Shown here piece after piece: positions 37,401 to 52,400 of a stretch of 64,000 bases of DNA; the stretch's first letter is position 1, and each line of letters opens with the position of its first letter. Source of the DNA: Dromaius novaehollandiae (lineage: Eukaryota; Chordata; Aves; Casuariiformes; Dromaiidae); assembly GCF_036370855.1 (NCBI RefSeq), contig NC_088100.1, positions 38,576,563 through 38,640,562 on the forward strand, read 5' to 3'. The notes under the pieces are model-generated. The model made no database searches. It was given only the letters and a program-made list of their open reading frames with translations, and was not told the DNA's origin. Both the position numbers and the translations under genes were made by a program.

Positions 37401-40400
37401 AGCCACAAAGGAAAAATCTGCTATAAAAGCTTGATAAGTGACTTCGTGGCAGTTTTTCGAGGGAGGGAGGGAGGAAGGGGGAAACTGCTCACACTCAGGT
37501 CAAAAGAGCTCCAAGGTCATTTTTCTTTGGTTTGCACTGGTTGAGAAATTATGCAGAGTAAATGAAAGGAGAAACAATGGTTAAATCTGTAATCATGTAT
37601 TGCAACATTATTGATCAAAGGACAAAAGGAAATTATAATGTTATAAAAATTAGTTTATTTGGGCAGAGGAATTGCTGCATAGGAGTCCTCAGAGATCCTG
37701 CTATTTCTCAGCCTGCCAATGCAATAGATCCAAATATTTCTAGGACTGGAAGGGTCTCCATGCCCCAACTAAAACTGTTTTAATCAGGAAGTTTTTGATA
37801 TGGCAAATTTTAACAGACTATCATTGCATGGCTTTCCTTTGATACACATCCTTAGTAGTAAAAAATAAAAGCCAGGTTAGTTTATCCAAGAGATCATTAA
37901 CAGATGAGCTAGGCCTTGGTTTGATGAACCTTTTCTTTGCAATGGAAAGATTTCTAATATGCGAATTCTTCCCATCATCCAATTTTCTCACAAACCTTAT
38001 TCCTTCTGCATCTCTTATCTCATTTCTAACAGTTTGCAACGCCATCCTACTCTTGTAGCACTTTGCTGCAATCAGCTAAACCCAAAATAGTTTCCTAAGT
38101 GCCCCTAAGAAAGGTGTTGCCTCTCAGACAAGCTGGTGAAAGTAACCAGAGGGTCCAGGAATGGTTTAACTATTTGCATGTTGTAAATATGACTTTCCAG
38201 CAGTTATATCATAAGCTTCAAGAGACTTAAGCTATACCTTTCTGTTTTTTGATAATCTTTTGACTTTTTTTTTGAACATTTAGCTACAGAAGAAAACCAA
38301 GACAAGACTTACAAAGGCCTACACCAAAGACTATCTTTCTTCTGCCCAGCTCTGGCCATATACTGAAATATTACTACTTTCTGGCTCCAGCTGGCTCCTC
38401 CAAAGCTCATGCAGTGCAGTAAGCTGCAGGAGGAGGTGCCCACGCATCCTTGCATGCCACAGGGCAGCCAGACTTGGCGACTCGTGCTGCGAGGCCTCCC
38501 AGGATAACCAGGCACGACTTGCAATGTGCACTCGAGGCTCTGACTGCTCACATCAACATCTGGACACAAATTTGCCAGCAAGCCAAGCTGTGGTCAGCCT
38601 TGATCTATCTCAGGCAGCTGTTATGTCTGGCCATCACAAACAGTTCACAAATACACTCCAGGCAGGACATGAAATTCAGTGGACTGCTTTTTGGACAAAA
38701 TACAAAAGAAAACCCCACCAAAAAGAATAAGCAACTGAACAGAAAGGAACTTGCAGGCTATGCGAGACACTGATTGCTTTTGGCCCTGGACAACAGAAAT
38801 ACTTCAGCTTGCCAAAACTCAAAGGTGGTGAGGAAAGGATACAGTCACTGAAGCCACCACAAATTTTGAAACTGTGCAAGAGAACGAGTTGCTGTGTTCC
38901 GATAGCAACAACCAGCCTTCTCCGTTCACTAACAAATTAGCAGCAGCAGGAAGAGGTGTCAAATAGGCAGCCAGAGGAAATGAGTATTGGGGAAGAAAGG
39001 TTGCTCAACAGCCATAGCAGGCAGACATGCAACTGAGACCTCTTTTACTGCTTTAGAGCTGTGAAGTCCCTATACTTCCATCCTCCATGTCACTTTGTTT
39101 CTTTAACACCACCCGAAAGTGATTTTAGTCCAATTATATTATTTTACAATCATTTTCCCAGTCTCTAAGGTGCAGGAAATTGTGCAACAAACCACTCCTT
39201 TCTGGCAATCTCTAGGTTTCATCAACCACTGAAGATACACAGGCCTTTGCTCATCCATATTTGGACTGAAAGCACTGTGAGATTATTAGATGAAAAGCAA
39301 AAAGCATTAAAAACATTCATTTAAAAACAAGGGGGAAAAATGTTTATCTTAGACAAGCAGCAAGTAGCAGCATTCTTCTGCACTTGATCAGACTATTTTT
39401 GTGCTCTCTGGCAAGGGGTGTCCATGATGACCTTTATGACATTCTCCCACCTCAGTGTCTATGATCTCACTATTTTCCCTGTAATAGCAGGAGTGAACCG
39501 TGCTGTGATGCAGTTTAATAAACCAACACAGATAATTTTGGAGATTACACATCCTGATTGCAGAATGTAATCAGCTCCTGATGCAAGGGTACGCAAATTA
39601 CAACATGTCCCAAATATTAGAAAGGTAAAGAAGAACACTGCGCATGGGACAGCCTAAGCCTTTCTTTACCAACAGAGGTGAGCAGAAACAATGTCAACAA
39701 AATGCTAGGTAAAAATCTGAAGCCAACTGGGCTCTCATGCATTTCTTTCAAGTAGCTCACAAACTCTTAAATGCATAACCACCTTTTAAAACATACCAGT
39801 TTCTTTATTTTGGCACTTGGAATACATATGTTTCTTTATTTTGGCACATGGAAAGAATGAGGTAAGGGTGACTGATGAAGTCTCTCAGCAACTTCAAATT
39901 CTGACCAGTGTTGATAGCACTGCAGACCACAGCATCTGCAACATGAGCTGTGTCACTGTGCATAGAAGCTATTTGATGCAATATATCTCCATTCTCACAG
40001 AAGGATGACATTTTTGCAACACCAGGAAAATACTCTCTTCAAAAATATTCTTACTCCCTTTTAAAAACACCCTTGAATGTTATCCTAATAGCACATATAT
40101 ACATATTCACCCAAGACTGTGCTAAAAAATAACAGTTATATTTACAGGGGAAATATTAAACCCACAGGTTGAACATTTCTTTCCTTACATATTTTTTAAC
40201 TGAACTGCTCAAAAAAATCTCCTTACGTGATCACCCCTAATAAAAATGGTGCAGGAACTCCCAGCATAACCATGCTCCCACTGAAATAACTTAAGTGTCT
40301 GTCTTTGATCTAATGCACTTAGAAAAGCAAAGCAGCTCGCAACATCAAGAGATAGCAATTGCATCAGTATAAGCAAACAAAAGATATGTTCTTGCCTTTG

Positions 40401-43400
40401 TCTACAGACTGCAAATAACTATCCTGACATCTAGTGGAATGAGAAAATTGTATTACCTTTACTACTAATCCCTTTGAGTCAACCATCCATATCCTTTTGA
40501 TAGCCGCATCTTTAGATATCCCTTCTTTTTCCATAGCCATAACAATGAGGTTTGCTATCCCCAGTGCAGCCTGAAGAAAAAAAGAGAGAAGTAGCCTACA
40601 AAACTAAAAATGAAAGCAATCCCCTCCATATTTGATTCACTTACCCATTATTTTAAGTTTTTTAGATATGATTTTATATAATTAAGTTTTTTAACTTTAT
40701 TTAATCATAAAACCAGATAATTATTTTTTCATAAAGTAAATACTAATGAACAAGAACTACCATTTAGTAGTTAGAAGACAAAATGAAAGATATAATACAT
40801 CCTAAGATGGCATCTGTAATATGGACAGCATAAGAAACAAACTCTAATATAAACTGTTAAAACTAACACTTATTCCACATGATCATGTGAGAATACATTA
40901 AGTATTTTTCTCCTTTGAAATTTAATTTTGTTCATCAGACTTTCTGGCAATTTAAACCAAAGGAAACTGCATTCTGCATCCCAGAAAGTAAAAAACAGTC
41001 CTAAAATAAGTCTTGCTCCCAATCTTTCTTTAAAATGTCCATCAAGAAGGTAAGTATCCTCTTACCTACTATTCATATGTTTTGTAACTCTAGACTGCTC
41101 TTGGCTGTGCTCCTGGTGAAAGCAGGGGCAAGAAAAAATTCACTTATCAATATTTTGCTGAAACATGTATCATTCCTACCAGATTTTATAAAATTTCATC
41201 GAACAGATCAAATGTCACACGTGCAAGGATTGAAAAACAGGAAACAGAACGAGCCAACAGAGCACTGAGTAATTCTGATTACTAATTCAGTATAAATATT
41301 TATGGGGTTGCTTCTGATTCTTGTTATTCATTTTTCAGTTTCCCTGAGAATCAAGCAAAATTCCCCCTTTCCTGCCTAACAATTAAGAAATACATAGTTT
41401 TATTCAATGTAAGCTCCCATGACAGGGATGATATCTACCATTACCTCTTTGCAGTAACAAGCACACTGACAATATTAATGGAAAAAAATAAATATTAGAC
41501 CATGGATTCATCTCCATTGAGGAGGGAGAAAAAACAGGGAAAGGAACTTCAGAGACATGGACAGTCTTGAAGAGAAAAGCTCTGACACATGGCAGACATG
41601 GGTGCAGGTCTTTCTGCAAACTATGGACTCAGTAGCACCACATATAGAATCAAATTTAAAAAATCAGGACTACACAAAGCTGGGGCAGCACAGTATACCC
41701 AGAAAGGGGCTTGGTGACCATGAACAGTATTTTTCAGAAGCCTGCGTAGGGTAGCGGACCTCATATAACAGATGAGAGTTAACAGTACTGTAGGTAAGTG
41801 TGATCTTCACTTCTATGAAGTTTAGAAACAGTAGCTCAAAGTAACTTAGGAAAGTTTGTACTGCAACAATAATATCAAAAATCACGTGCATATAGATCTT
41901 CAGAAATGGATGATCTTGAGACGCAGAATACTGAAAAACTCTAGTAGTGATGGGAAAAATCAAAGGGGGACAGCATCTTATTAAGTAACACAGACACTGA
42001 TAAGCATATTTTACTTAATCTTTCTTTGGTGACCCGATATTTTTCCTCATCTTACCAAAAAATTTTTGTTTGATTGCTTATATTGAAACTAGCTTGATGA
42101 TTTACAGCTGAAAAGGAAAACTTTAAGTTTTAAAAAGAGAACAGACCTCCTCAAAATGTCTTCTGAAAAATATGAGGCTTGAGCAGATGATCTAGAGATT
42201 TTTTTCTAAGTTTACATTTGAATTAAGAACCGACTTTCAGCAGCTGTTAGTGATCATTGTACCACTTAATCTGCTTGTGAACGGGATACATATAACTTGA
42301 TTAAATATTAAGAAAAGTCTTGGAAAGTTTTTCCTTAAGTATAAAACACACACCTCTCCAGCTCCCTGGAATAACACTGTGTGATCTGATAACTTGTTCT
42401 TAGTGATACGCAGAGCTGCAAGAAGACCTGCAACAGCCACAGATGCAGTTCCTGAAATAAAGAAAGAGTACCTTTGATTAGTCTTGAAATAATTAAAAAG
42501 CATTAGGCATACACTTTAAAAAATTTCACAGTATCTTTCAGCTAAAAGATACAAACACTCAGGCTAATAAAAAATATATTTGTTGGAACTAGAGTTTGCT
42601 TTACTTTGCTTTTTATGAAAAAGAAATCTAAGTGGGAATATCTTCAGAGTAACATTAAATAAAATATGATTGATTGATTAATTCTACTTAAAGGGTAAAC
42701 GGCTGGTGCAATCAAACTATTACAAAGTATTCTAGTTAAGACCGTTTGCAGATGGAAAGCATGGGACAGCCCAGACAGAAGTATTTTGAAGGACTCCAGG
42801 TACTAAAAACTAAGAATGGTCTTCTTCTGCAAATAGGTATCTGTACTGATCCTACTGAAGGTGACCGACAGCTCTTGCGAGTTCTTGAGAAAGGAAAATC
42901 CTATAATAGCTGTAAGACTGCAATAAAATTTGGTGTCTCATGTGGAGGATGTAAACATCTACAGAGGAGCTAAGGTAGCTGAAAGAGCAGGACCGGCTTA
43001 TTGAAGTCACAGACTGTCCTACTGCACCTGAAAACCACTCTGAACTCCAGTCCCCTATGAGAAGGGAGGGAGGGGGAGGCAGGGAACCAACAACTTCTAG
43101 GTAATCTAATGCCCTTTTATTAAAAATGCTATTTTTTCAGTAAAGCTTTTGGTGCAGCTTAAGAGCAATGCTTTTTAAGGAATACCGAGTAGACTGTGCA
43201 TGGGAATGCTACCATTACAGCACATACTTTACCCAGCTGATTAGACAAAAGTAATAAGCATCAATACAACTTTTTGATTATACAATATACATGGAATACA
43301 TAGGAGTGTGTGTGTGTATGTGTGTGTGTGTGTGTGTGTGTGTATACATATGTATAAAAAAACATATACTGGAATATAAGTTTCAAAGAGAGGATCTACC

Positions 43401-46400
43401 ATTTCTAGGAACCCCATGTTCAACTTCCATGTTAGAAAATTCATCTTAGCTGTTAGAGCACAGAAGTCAGCCTTTAAGAAAGAAATCTAAAAAGCTACAC
43501 ATCATGAAATGCGTGACTGATGTGTGGATGCAAATCCAAGCGTGGATGAAATGGGAGAAAGGAAAAGGCACATTCAAACATAGGAACTTGTTTTATTTTG
43601 GTTTCTTAGCATCTAAAACACCAGAAGCACCTTTTAAATTATCTTTGAGTTATCCCATGGGGAAAAAAGCTTACATTTAGTTTTATGATTTAGCTTGTGG
43701 AGGTACTTCTTCCCCAAATTAAGACCTCAAAGAATGAGATATCTGTCTGTCTTTGAACGGAAAGAATTTGGCTCTAGTCATGAAAAAATCTTAATAATAA
43801 AAAGTAGGGCAGCATATAGTCCTCAAGGAGTCATCTAACCCAAACTTGTGCATAAAGGCAGGATCATTCACATCTCTTATTTCTGACAGATCGTTGCCTA
43901 ACTTGTTCCTAATATCTTGCTTTGAGTACTCCTGTGAGTACTCCTCCTCAGGCAACCTATTCCATTCCTTCAATATCCTTTTTGCTGGAAATCTCTAATC
44001 CAAATGGTTTGTTTTCTACTACGGCCTCCTCTCTTACGTATCCTTGGAAAATCTATTATTTTCTCTTTGCAACAGACTTATATTGTACTTGAAGACTACA
44101 GGTGTCCCATCCCCGTCTTCTTAAGTGCAGCAATCCCCACTCTTCCATGCCTTCGGAAGGGTATGTTTTCCTAAAGCACTTATCACTCATTTCTCTCTTC
44201 TGGACTTTATCCACTTGTTTCACATCTTCCTTGAACTGCAGCACCCAAATCTATACACAACACTGCAGCTGAATCCTTACCACTCCTGATTCTAGCTGTC
44301 ACCTTCTGTCATGCTGAAGAAAGTTGTACTTAGTCCCAGCACCCGATAACTGGCTGATGATCCAACTGTTCCTTCTTCCTGACAAAGACTATTGGGAGAG
44401 TGAAGATCTTTCTTCCTGGACACCAACTTCAGGTAATAGGCTTACTTTTTTCACAAACTATCATTGTCACTAAAGTCCAGGCACAGTGTGGGCAAAAAAC
44501 CAGATTCCTTATTTCTGCAAGGAATTTGGATCCCTTAAGTACTGAAAAAATACCTGAGAAAGTGCAATAGCTATCAGCAAGTTTGCAGACCCTATAAAGG
44601 CATCCTGTATCTGGAAGGGATGTGGTAGTGAGATAGACAGTGCCAGCATAAATATTTTGCTAGATGTGTCTTTTTAGAGGAGATTCTGAAAAATTGATAG
44701 CAGACAGCACTGATTTTATCAGTAGTGAAAAGAGGTATCAGTCACTGATGGTAAAGAACTGAGAGGGGAAAAGTGGGTTTCAACAGTCCTTGAAGATTTA
44801 TGATGCCCACCTGATTCAGAGAGAGCTGATCTGCAGTGAGATGAACAAGGGCCCTGAAGTTTCCCTCTTGCACAGTTCTGGGAATGAGAACCGAATTCTC
44901 CCCTCCTTAGGCAGCGGTGGCATTGACTGACCCAAGGATACTGAAGGTGAGGCTAAGACTTCGAGAAGCTGGAGAGAGCTTACCGGGAGGAGACTGCTGG
45001 CTTCTAGGACTCTGAGTGCCACAGCACTAACTGAAATTGTCTACAAGCCAACTGGCTGCTTTTGAGGTGAAAAACAATACTGATACTGATTTTTTCTTCA
45101 GAAAAAGTGTGAAATAGATAACCCTGAATGATGCACATTTGCTATTTACAGGCCTGCTTTTTCACAAGCAAAACAAATTTTAAAGCTCAGATAGCAGTAA
45201 CCTCTATATCATGCTCAAAGAGATGTTCAAAGCATACATTTATATTGCAGGCACACAGAGTACATAAGCTTCAAATACACATAGCTAAGAAACTAAAAGA
45301 ATACAAGCAGTAAGAAACACATACTGGTTTGAACCCAGACTCTCTTTGGGCACATAGGAAAACACAAAGTAGAAGTACACTCTTAACGTATTGACACCAC
45401 TGATTAAAGCTGCTCCAGACTCCTGAGGACCGGATGCTCAGCTATCAGGAATCCACACAGACAGAGAAAAAAATGTAGAGAAGAGTCATCCAAACCCTCT
45501 AGAAGATGCTGCTTTATGCATCATCTCTTTAAAAGTAATCAATGAGGAGCTAGCTTAGTGCTTCAGCAGAAAACTTCAGCAATTCTATATCATCTTCTCA
45601 GTTATTTTTAGAAAATTGGCAAGTATAAGCTTCTAGCAATAAAACTGGTCTGAAGAGCAGGGTTTCTGTATCCCCATGGCTCCAGGCTACAGTGAATCTG
45701 CTGTGGCAGAGGCATGGATTTCTTTATGATTATAACCACAGAGAACTGGAATCTAATTGGAGTTAAGCGAGCTGATTCTTAGGACTGGACTCCATTTATT
45801 AAAGTTCTTTAAATTATCTTGAATTTCTCTGCAAATCAAAAAGGCACTGCAGAAAGAAACAGTAAGTAGAAGCTAGAAGCTTGACAACTTTCAGCTAAAG
45901 ATTGTTAAAAATATGTATTCAAAACAAAGTTAATAAATGATGTCATTTCTCATGAAATGCGTCTCCTTCAAATTCCAACATTTGAGACTCCTGAAATCCA
46001 GCTGTTGCTAACGGTGACACTGCCAGTCCCATGAGGATACTCTTCATCTTTTGAGATACCACATATACCCAAGGAAGTTGTTCTCAGTGAAAGTTGTGGG
46101 CACTCACCACCTCACAGCAAATGCACAGCAAATGCATGGCGTATATGAGCATATACTGACAAACTGATTTTTGTAATGGATTTTGTTTGCTAGAGGAAAA
46201 TACAATAATCTAATCAAACCGGAGCTTGAAAGCCATGAGAAGGGAAGTGTGTTCCTTAAAAGTTGCTTAAGAACATGGCAATCATGCTGTGGAAAAGATA
46301 CTATGCATTTTTCCAGTCATTATACACACACACTGCTGTTTTAAAATAGATGAGACAAATGTATTTTCTACAAATCTAAAGCGCATTAAGATTCTTATAT

Positions 46401-49400
46401 ATGCCTCAAGTGACTCTACAAAATCATCTGCTTAAAATACATCAGCTGGGTGTTGAAAGTTGGGTTTTGATTAAGTTGTTTATACATAGGATCTTCTGAG
46501 TTTGATAAATGATTATGTTTTTTAATAAAACATAACCCTTTGTAAAATTTAAGAATACATTTTAAAGATAGGAAGTCCCTCATAAATTCACTTTTTGAAG
46601 TAGATCTACCTGAACAGTTCAAAAACAAGTAACATAAGGACTAAAAAAGAGAGCTTGTTACATGCTTTTGATGAAGAATTTTCCCTTCTGTCATTGGAAA
46701 TAGAGGACACCTTGTTCTTAGCCCACTTAATGTTTAGACCATACAAAGTTGTCATTTTTGGTCTTTTTTATTACTTGCTCGGAGAGCTGAGATCATCTAC
46801 TCTCTTCTCCCCCACTTCTAAAAAAAAGGGTTCCTCTGAGACATGGCTACAGGAACAATGACTGTCCGGCTGAGGCACTTCCACACCGCAATATCCAAGA
46901 GCTAGCTTCTTCCTTTCCCAGATGAAATTAAGTCTTCCTCTGGCAAGTGCCAAATTGGCAATGGCCAAAAATGAAGAAATAAAGAAGTTAGACTGTGCTC
47001 TAAATTTCCCTTGGTACTCTACCAAACAACCCTCGTAATCTCCAGCAAAATCCCACCTTTTGGATGCCAAATGCTTGCTTCTGTTTTATGTTACCCAGCT
47101 GTGTTTGCAGGAGAGGAGGAGGAAGCCTGTGTAACATGTCTTATTTCTCAGACCATCAATCTGGTCCCCTGAAAAAGAAAGCTGCCTCAGAAGGCAGCAT
47201 TTTAAGGCCGTTTCCAGCCTCTGAAGCCAGTTCTGTCCGCTGGGAGCTGGCCAAGGCGGTGGCTACAGCAGCACCCTGCCATCATCAGAGGAGATCCCGG
47301 AAGCTGTGTAAGCTGTCCTGCAAGGTGCTTGCTGGTGGCAGGGACATCCAAAGCTATGCGTACAAAGACTTGAATGTGGTCCTACAGCTGTGAAAATGAA
47401 TCATTGAATTTATCATGAATGGGAATGCTGGGATCCTACATATCTTCATGACCGATGTACTGCTGCTAAGCTTGTTAGGTAGCCAAATGCACTATCACTA
47501 CGCATTAACAGTTGTAATACCTATACCTGCTACTTTTACAAATTCTGTTACCACACAATCTTGCATTTTAAGGAGAAAGAAAAGAGATACAAAAAGTGAA
47601 CAAACTATTACAGTGAATGTCAGTAAGGTTTTGCACTGATTATTTGCATGGAACATGTGCTGGGGTTTCCTGTATCTTCTTTAAGAAGGGGAGTCACAAC
47701 TAAGGTTATGATAGGAATACATAAAGGCTTTAAAAATATTGCATTTCTTATGAACCATGGTTTGTACAGAAGAACTGCTCTAAAAATGGTATTTTAAAAG
47801 TACATCTGTTTTATCCAGCCATTTGACTCTAAAAGCATAATAATCCAGTTTTATGAGAGTACTGAGTTCGCTGTCACTGTTTGCTGCTGGCAGTGACTGT
47901 CATCACTCCTCGTCAGCAGTTTGCCTGATTTGTTCCTCATGAAAGGGGGGAAAGCCATCAGAGTGAACAGCAGATCTGTCTAACCGGAACTGCTCTCACT
48001 AATGGCATGACCTTAAATTTCACTGTGAATACTGACTCAAGCTTTTGAAAAGAATCAAAATGCAATCCACATTGAACTGCCACAGACTGACCAATTCTCA
48101 TGAATGTTATGAAGCAGAAACTGCTTCTTCTACTGTCATCGCGACGAGAAGGAGAGAAACAGCTTTCCCTCCCTCTGCCCCAGAGCACAGGTTAAATCTT
48201 TTGTGTGCAAAATAAAATGAAGCATGTCCAGTGCTATTATTTCGAAAACTGATTCTGTTTTCTTCCCCCAAATTCTAGAAGAATAACCACAAGTCTAACA
48301 AAGGAGGATATTTTTCTAAAGAAGCATAAGCTGCTGTGAAAACAAACACTAGTTTCCTAGGAAGGTGAATCCTTTTCCAAAGTCTGGGAAAAAAAGATCT
48401 TAGATGTGAAATTTCAAAGCGCGCTAATCATTATCACCCCTTTGTATTCAGTCTAAGTTTCTTTGGCCTTACTTGCTACTATAAGCAGCACAGCTGAGCG
48501 TGAATATGTCACAGCAAATCCTAGAGACGGAGGGCTTTTTTGGGTTGGCATGTTAAGCGCTCTGGAGCACAGCGTTTTCCTTCAGCAGATACGGCAATTA
48601 AAGAAGGAGGACAGGGAAAAAGCCCCAGAACACAAAGTACAGAGAATTTTTATTGAATGTAGTTTAATTTAGATGAGCAAGAAATGCTTTATGACTCTGA
48701 AATATTTGTCCATTATTTAAAGTTTCAAAAAAAACTAACTTGTAATCAAATACTAGTATTTGCTTCAAGTCATTTTCCCCTCATCACCTTAAAAAGCTAT
48801 TAAACAAAAAGAGGGGATGAATCTTTGTAGCATATCCTAAGATCTGAGCTATTCTGGACTAAAAGATTAAGAAGTAGTAAAAGAAAAATTCCTATTTTTT
48901 AATATACAACTTAAATTGTAACTTAATGTTGCCATTCTTCCAAGTAACCATGCACAGAGTGCCAGAAAAAGCGCCATTCCCCTCTTTTATGCCTACTGGG
49001 AAAAAGGTGAGAGTAAAGATTGTATCTAAACTGTGTCATTTAAAATCTAGTGAGGTAAATCTGTGGGTAGCTCATATGGAAACTTCATGTAGAAATTGCA
49101 TCCCTGCTCTCTTAAAAGGCACTTTCGAGGCTTGTCCAAAACATTGAGCCAGTGCAACTAAATACCAACGCACTATTTTTGCCTTTTCCCCTCCCTCCCG
49201 GCAGTTTTGGGGTGCACAGTAGCACCTGCGCCCCAGTCTCAGAGACGAGGGGAAGCAGGGCTGCGGGCTGGTGCGGTGGCCAATGCTGCGGCAGCCCGAC
49301 GCTGCTGCGAAGCAGAGGGATGCTCTTTTAGGAGACGGGACCTCCTGCTCCTTGGCAGAAACTGCCTTTTCGAAGCTTCATATATGCAGAGCCAAAGGCA

Positions 49401-52400
49401 GTGCCCCGGTCTGCAGCCGCGGCATGCAGACAAAAGAGCAGGGAAGTTTCCAGCGAAGGGGAAATTGAGCCTTCTTTAAAGATCAGCCCTTTGGTATATT
49501 TGCACAGAACTATGCTTTAACATGTCATAGATTTATACTTGACTATGGTTTGCAACTATTTATTTTATGAAGCATGTGTAAGTGGAAACTCAGCTGCGGT
49601 GAGATATACGGTAGAACTGATTTCTTGATTTCTGCTGAATTTATTTGCCCCAAATGGAGGCTTTCTCAGGCCAGGACATCCCCCCCAGTGTGATTAATAC
49701 TGGCAAAGTGTTTTCTGTCCCTTAGGGCTGCTGCGATTAGCATTTGGCAGTCCAAGTGCAAATTTACTGCATAACAAAAGCTCTCATTGATACAGAAACT
49801 TATCCATGATGAGGAAAAACGGAACAGGAAAATGCATGGAAAAGTGTACCAAAGTGTTCCATAAAAGCATACAAAAGCTACAATGGGGTATCTACCTGAA
49901 AGCATACACATTTTACTGTAAATTTACCACTGAATAATGCCACTGGACAGGTGATATCATGTACATACTTATAGTAAGAAAAATATTCTTCAGGTAACCC
50001 TAGAGTAAATGTCTGAATTGGATATTTTTTTTTAGTTATAAAAAACCAAAAGTCTGTTTCACTTGGAAGCATATTTCACTTTATGTTATAAGAGAGGTTT
50101 TCTATAGTCTACATTTGGTATCAGAATTTGAGATATAAGATATCAAAATAGGAGTGACTACATATCATCTAACATTGCAATTCCCACATTCTTGGTCAGA
50201 GAATGAACTGGAAAAAAACCCATCATCTTGAAAGAAAAAAAATCAAACCATTTTCAAATTGATTTCAAGAACTGGAATTTCCAGATACCATTTGTAACAT
50301 TTCCAATGTTAAGAAAAATTAAATGCTAAAAAGTTTGTGATAGGGAAATTCTCATTTCTGAGAATTACACTGATTTAAGATTAATATGGTCATAACATAA
50401 TTTTCAGCTAAAGTTTTCCTAATTATTCAAATGGTACAGTCTGCTAAACATTTAGCATATATTTTAAACCAAAACACCTATGCAAGATGAAATAATAATC
50501 TTAAATTGCATGTGCTCACCATTTTTTTTTAGGTCTGTTCCTTTAATAAAATTTTGCTGCAATTAAACCACACAGCTGTTAAAAATAAATGACATCTAAA
50601 GTCATGACGGATACTGAAGTTATTTACATGGAGAGATTGCACTGTTTTGGAATTATTTTTGTTGGCATTATAATACGGGTTCTGTGCCCCTAATGGAGGA
50701 AAGCATTGCATCTGTGGGCACAGTGAAACAGAGCTATAATGCTAAAATAAAAACTTGCAGAATTATACTGCATACAGAAACATTTTCAATATATTGGCTT
50801 ATTGTCATTTTCCCTTGAGACAATTTTAACGTACTGGTGGGGAAAAATCAAAGCAATCAGCTGAAACAATTGGCCAGAACAAAGGCAGCAAGGCTAGGGA
50901 AAGTTTTGCCACTATTTCATATTTAGCCACGTCAGCAACGCCTATAAAAACCTGCCACGTGATAAGTGTTTAGAGACCCATGTAAACTAAGTACATGGTT
51001 ACAGAGATGTAGAAACTTGCCTTAAGCCACTGACCGTGCCTGAGTAGCAAAAGCTGCTTCAATGGCCACATCAAAACCAGCCCAGGTGTGGAAAGGCACC
51101 GCTGTGGCACCCTCCTCTGCCATTTCCCGAGGAGCAAATATGCCCGGAGCAAATCCCCACCGGGAGCCGGGCGCACAGCTACCAGCCTGCAACAACGGCA
51201 CAAGCAGAACCGCAGGCACCTGGGTTGTCCCTGAGCGGACATTGCTACGTGTCCCCTGCTTAGGTACTAAGCAAATGGAGTAAGGACCTCGGATGTTGCA
51301 ATTTTGGACATGTATCTAGTGCTTCTTTAACCTCTTTTAAGAGCTTTCTGCAACACCAGGTAGGAGCCCTGCACAGGGAATGCCACAGGTTCGTTGCCCC
51401 AAGGGGATTTTCAACTTCCCAAACCATGGATCCCAATCCCATCTCCCTCCAGGGAGGCCAATAAAGCAGGGAACATCTCCCTTTTACTAAACAGCTTGGT
51501 TTCACGACACAAGTCCTGATTCATTTTCTGGGGTTGCTCCATGCCAACGCAGGACTTTGAGAGGGGAAAAAAACATGTCACTTCCTTAAGAAAAGCCCAA
51601 TACTGTCCCTATGGCTCCTCACCCTAAATATACTAGGGACAAACAAAGTTTACCAACATAATTTAATCCAGGCATTTCTAAATGTTTGAGAGCTTGGCAT
51701 CACAATATTAATACTTTTTCCATAGAGGAAATTACCATCAAAAAACAATCTGATGTTGGAAAATGCTGCCTAATAGTTAGAGAGAACCAGATAAAGGCAT
51801 TTGTTTTGAACCCAAGGCCTCCACTGATCTTCATTTCCAAAAATCATATTCTCTATGTTCCAGAAAAAAAGCTGAAGCAAACTGATTTGTGGTCAGAATA
51901 AAAACAAGCAAGAATCCAAGAAAAGAAAAAGTGAATATTTTCTCCCTAAAGCAATGCTACTGTTATTGCAATCCTAGAAAGTTATTTCAAAAACATAAAC
52001 ATCTAAAAATGCTCATAATCACAGAGGGGGGAAAAAAGCCACCACTCATCCAAAAACAAAATGCTTTTCAGAATGATAAAGTAAGAGTAATTTGAATACT
52101 TTAATACAGGTTTATAGAAGTTGCTCAGCATCTTGTTTGCCCTTGTTCCTAATTCTTTGAGTAAGGAAATGGGTTACAGAGAAAGCTACAACTCTTCTTT
52201 CCAAAGTCAAGGATGTGGCCCCTGCTGTAGCAGGGATGGAGACAAAACTCTTGCAGAAATTCTCGAACATATCTATAGGTTACCCTTTGTGGACAATCTC
52301 CAGTGATTTTACGCTATCAATACTTTGGTGGATCCTTTCTTTCCAAATGCTCTGCAATGGCATCAATAGGGGCATGCAGACACCCTGCAAATAGTCGAAG

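Larger units (their letters stand above)
28536..40456 (-). other. ME1 intron (11.9 kb)
   Basis: Large AT-rich intron. Simple repeats: A runs at about 30969-30986 and 36478-36503, a T run at 34197-34222, and a GGGA tract near 37460. A short direct repeat lies at 39800-39847. Short ORFs have no recognisable product and no CR1 is clear. Confidence 0.75.

Noticed and set aside
47064-47393. 109-codon plus-strand ORF in an ME1 intron
   Set aside because: No recognisable domain or splice support; likely chance.
51022-51242. Minus-strand ORFs in a GC-rich patch that looked like a possible retrocopy
   Set aside because: I could not match them to any known protein, and there is no poly(A) tail or target-site duplication.
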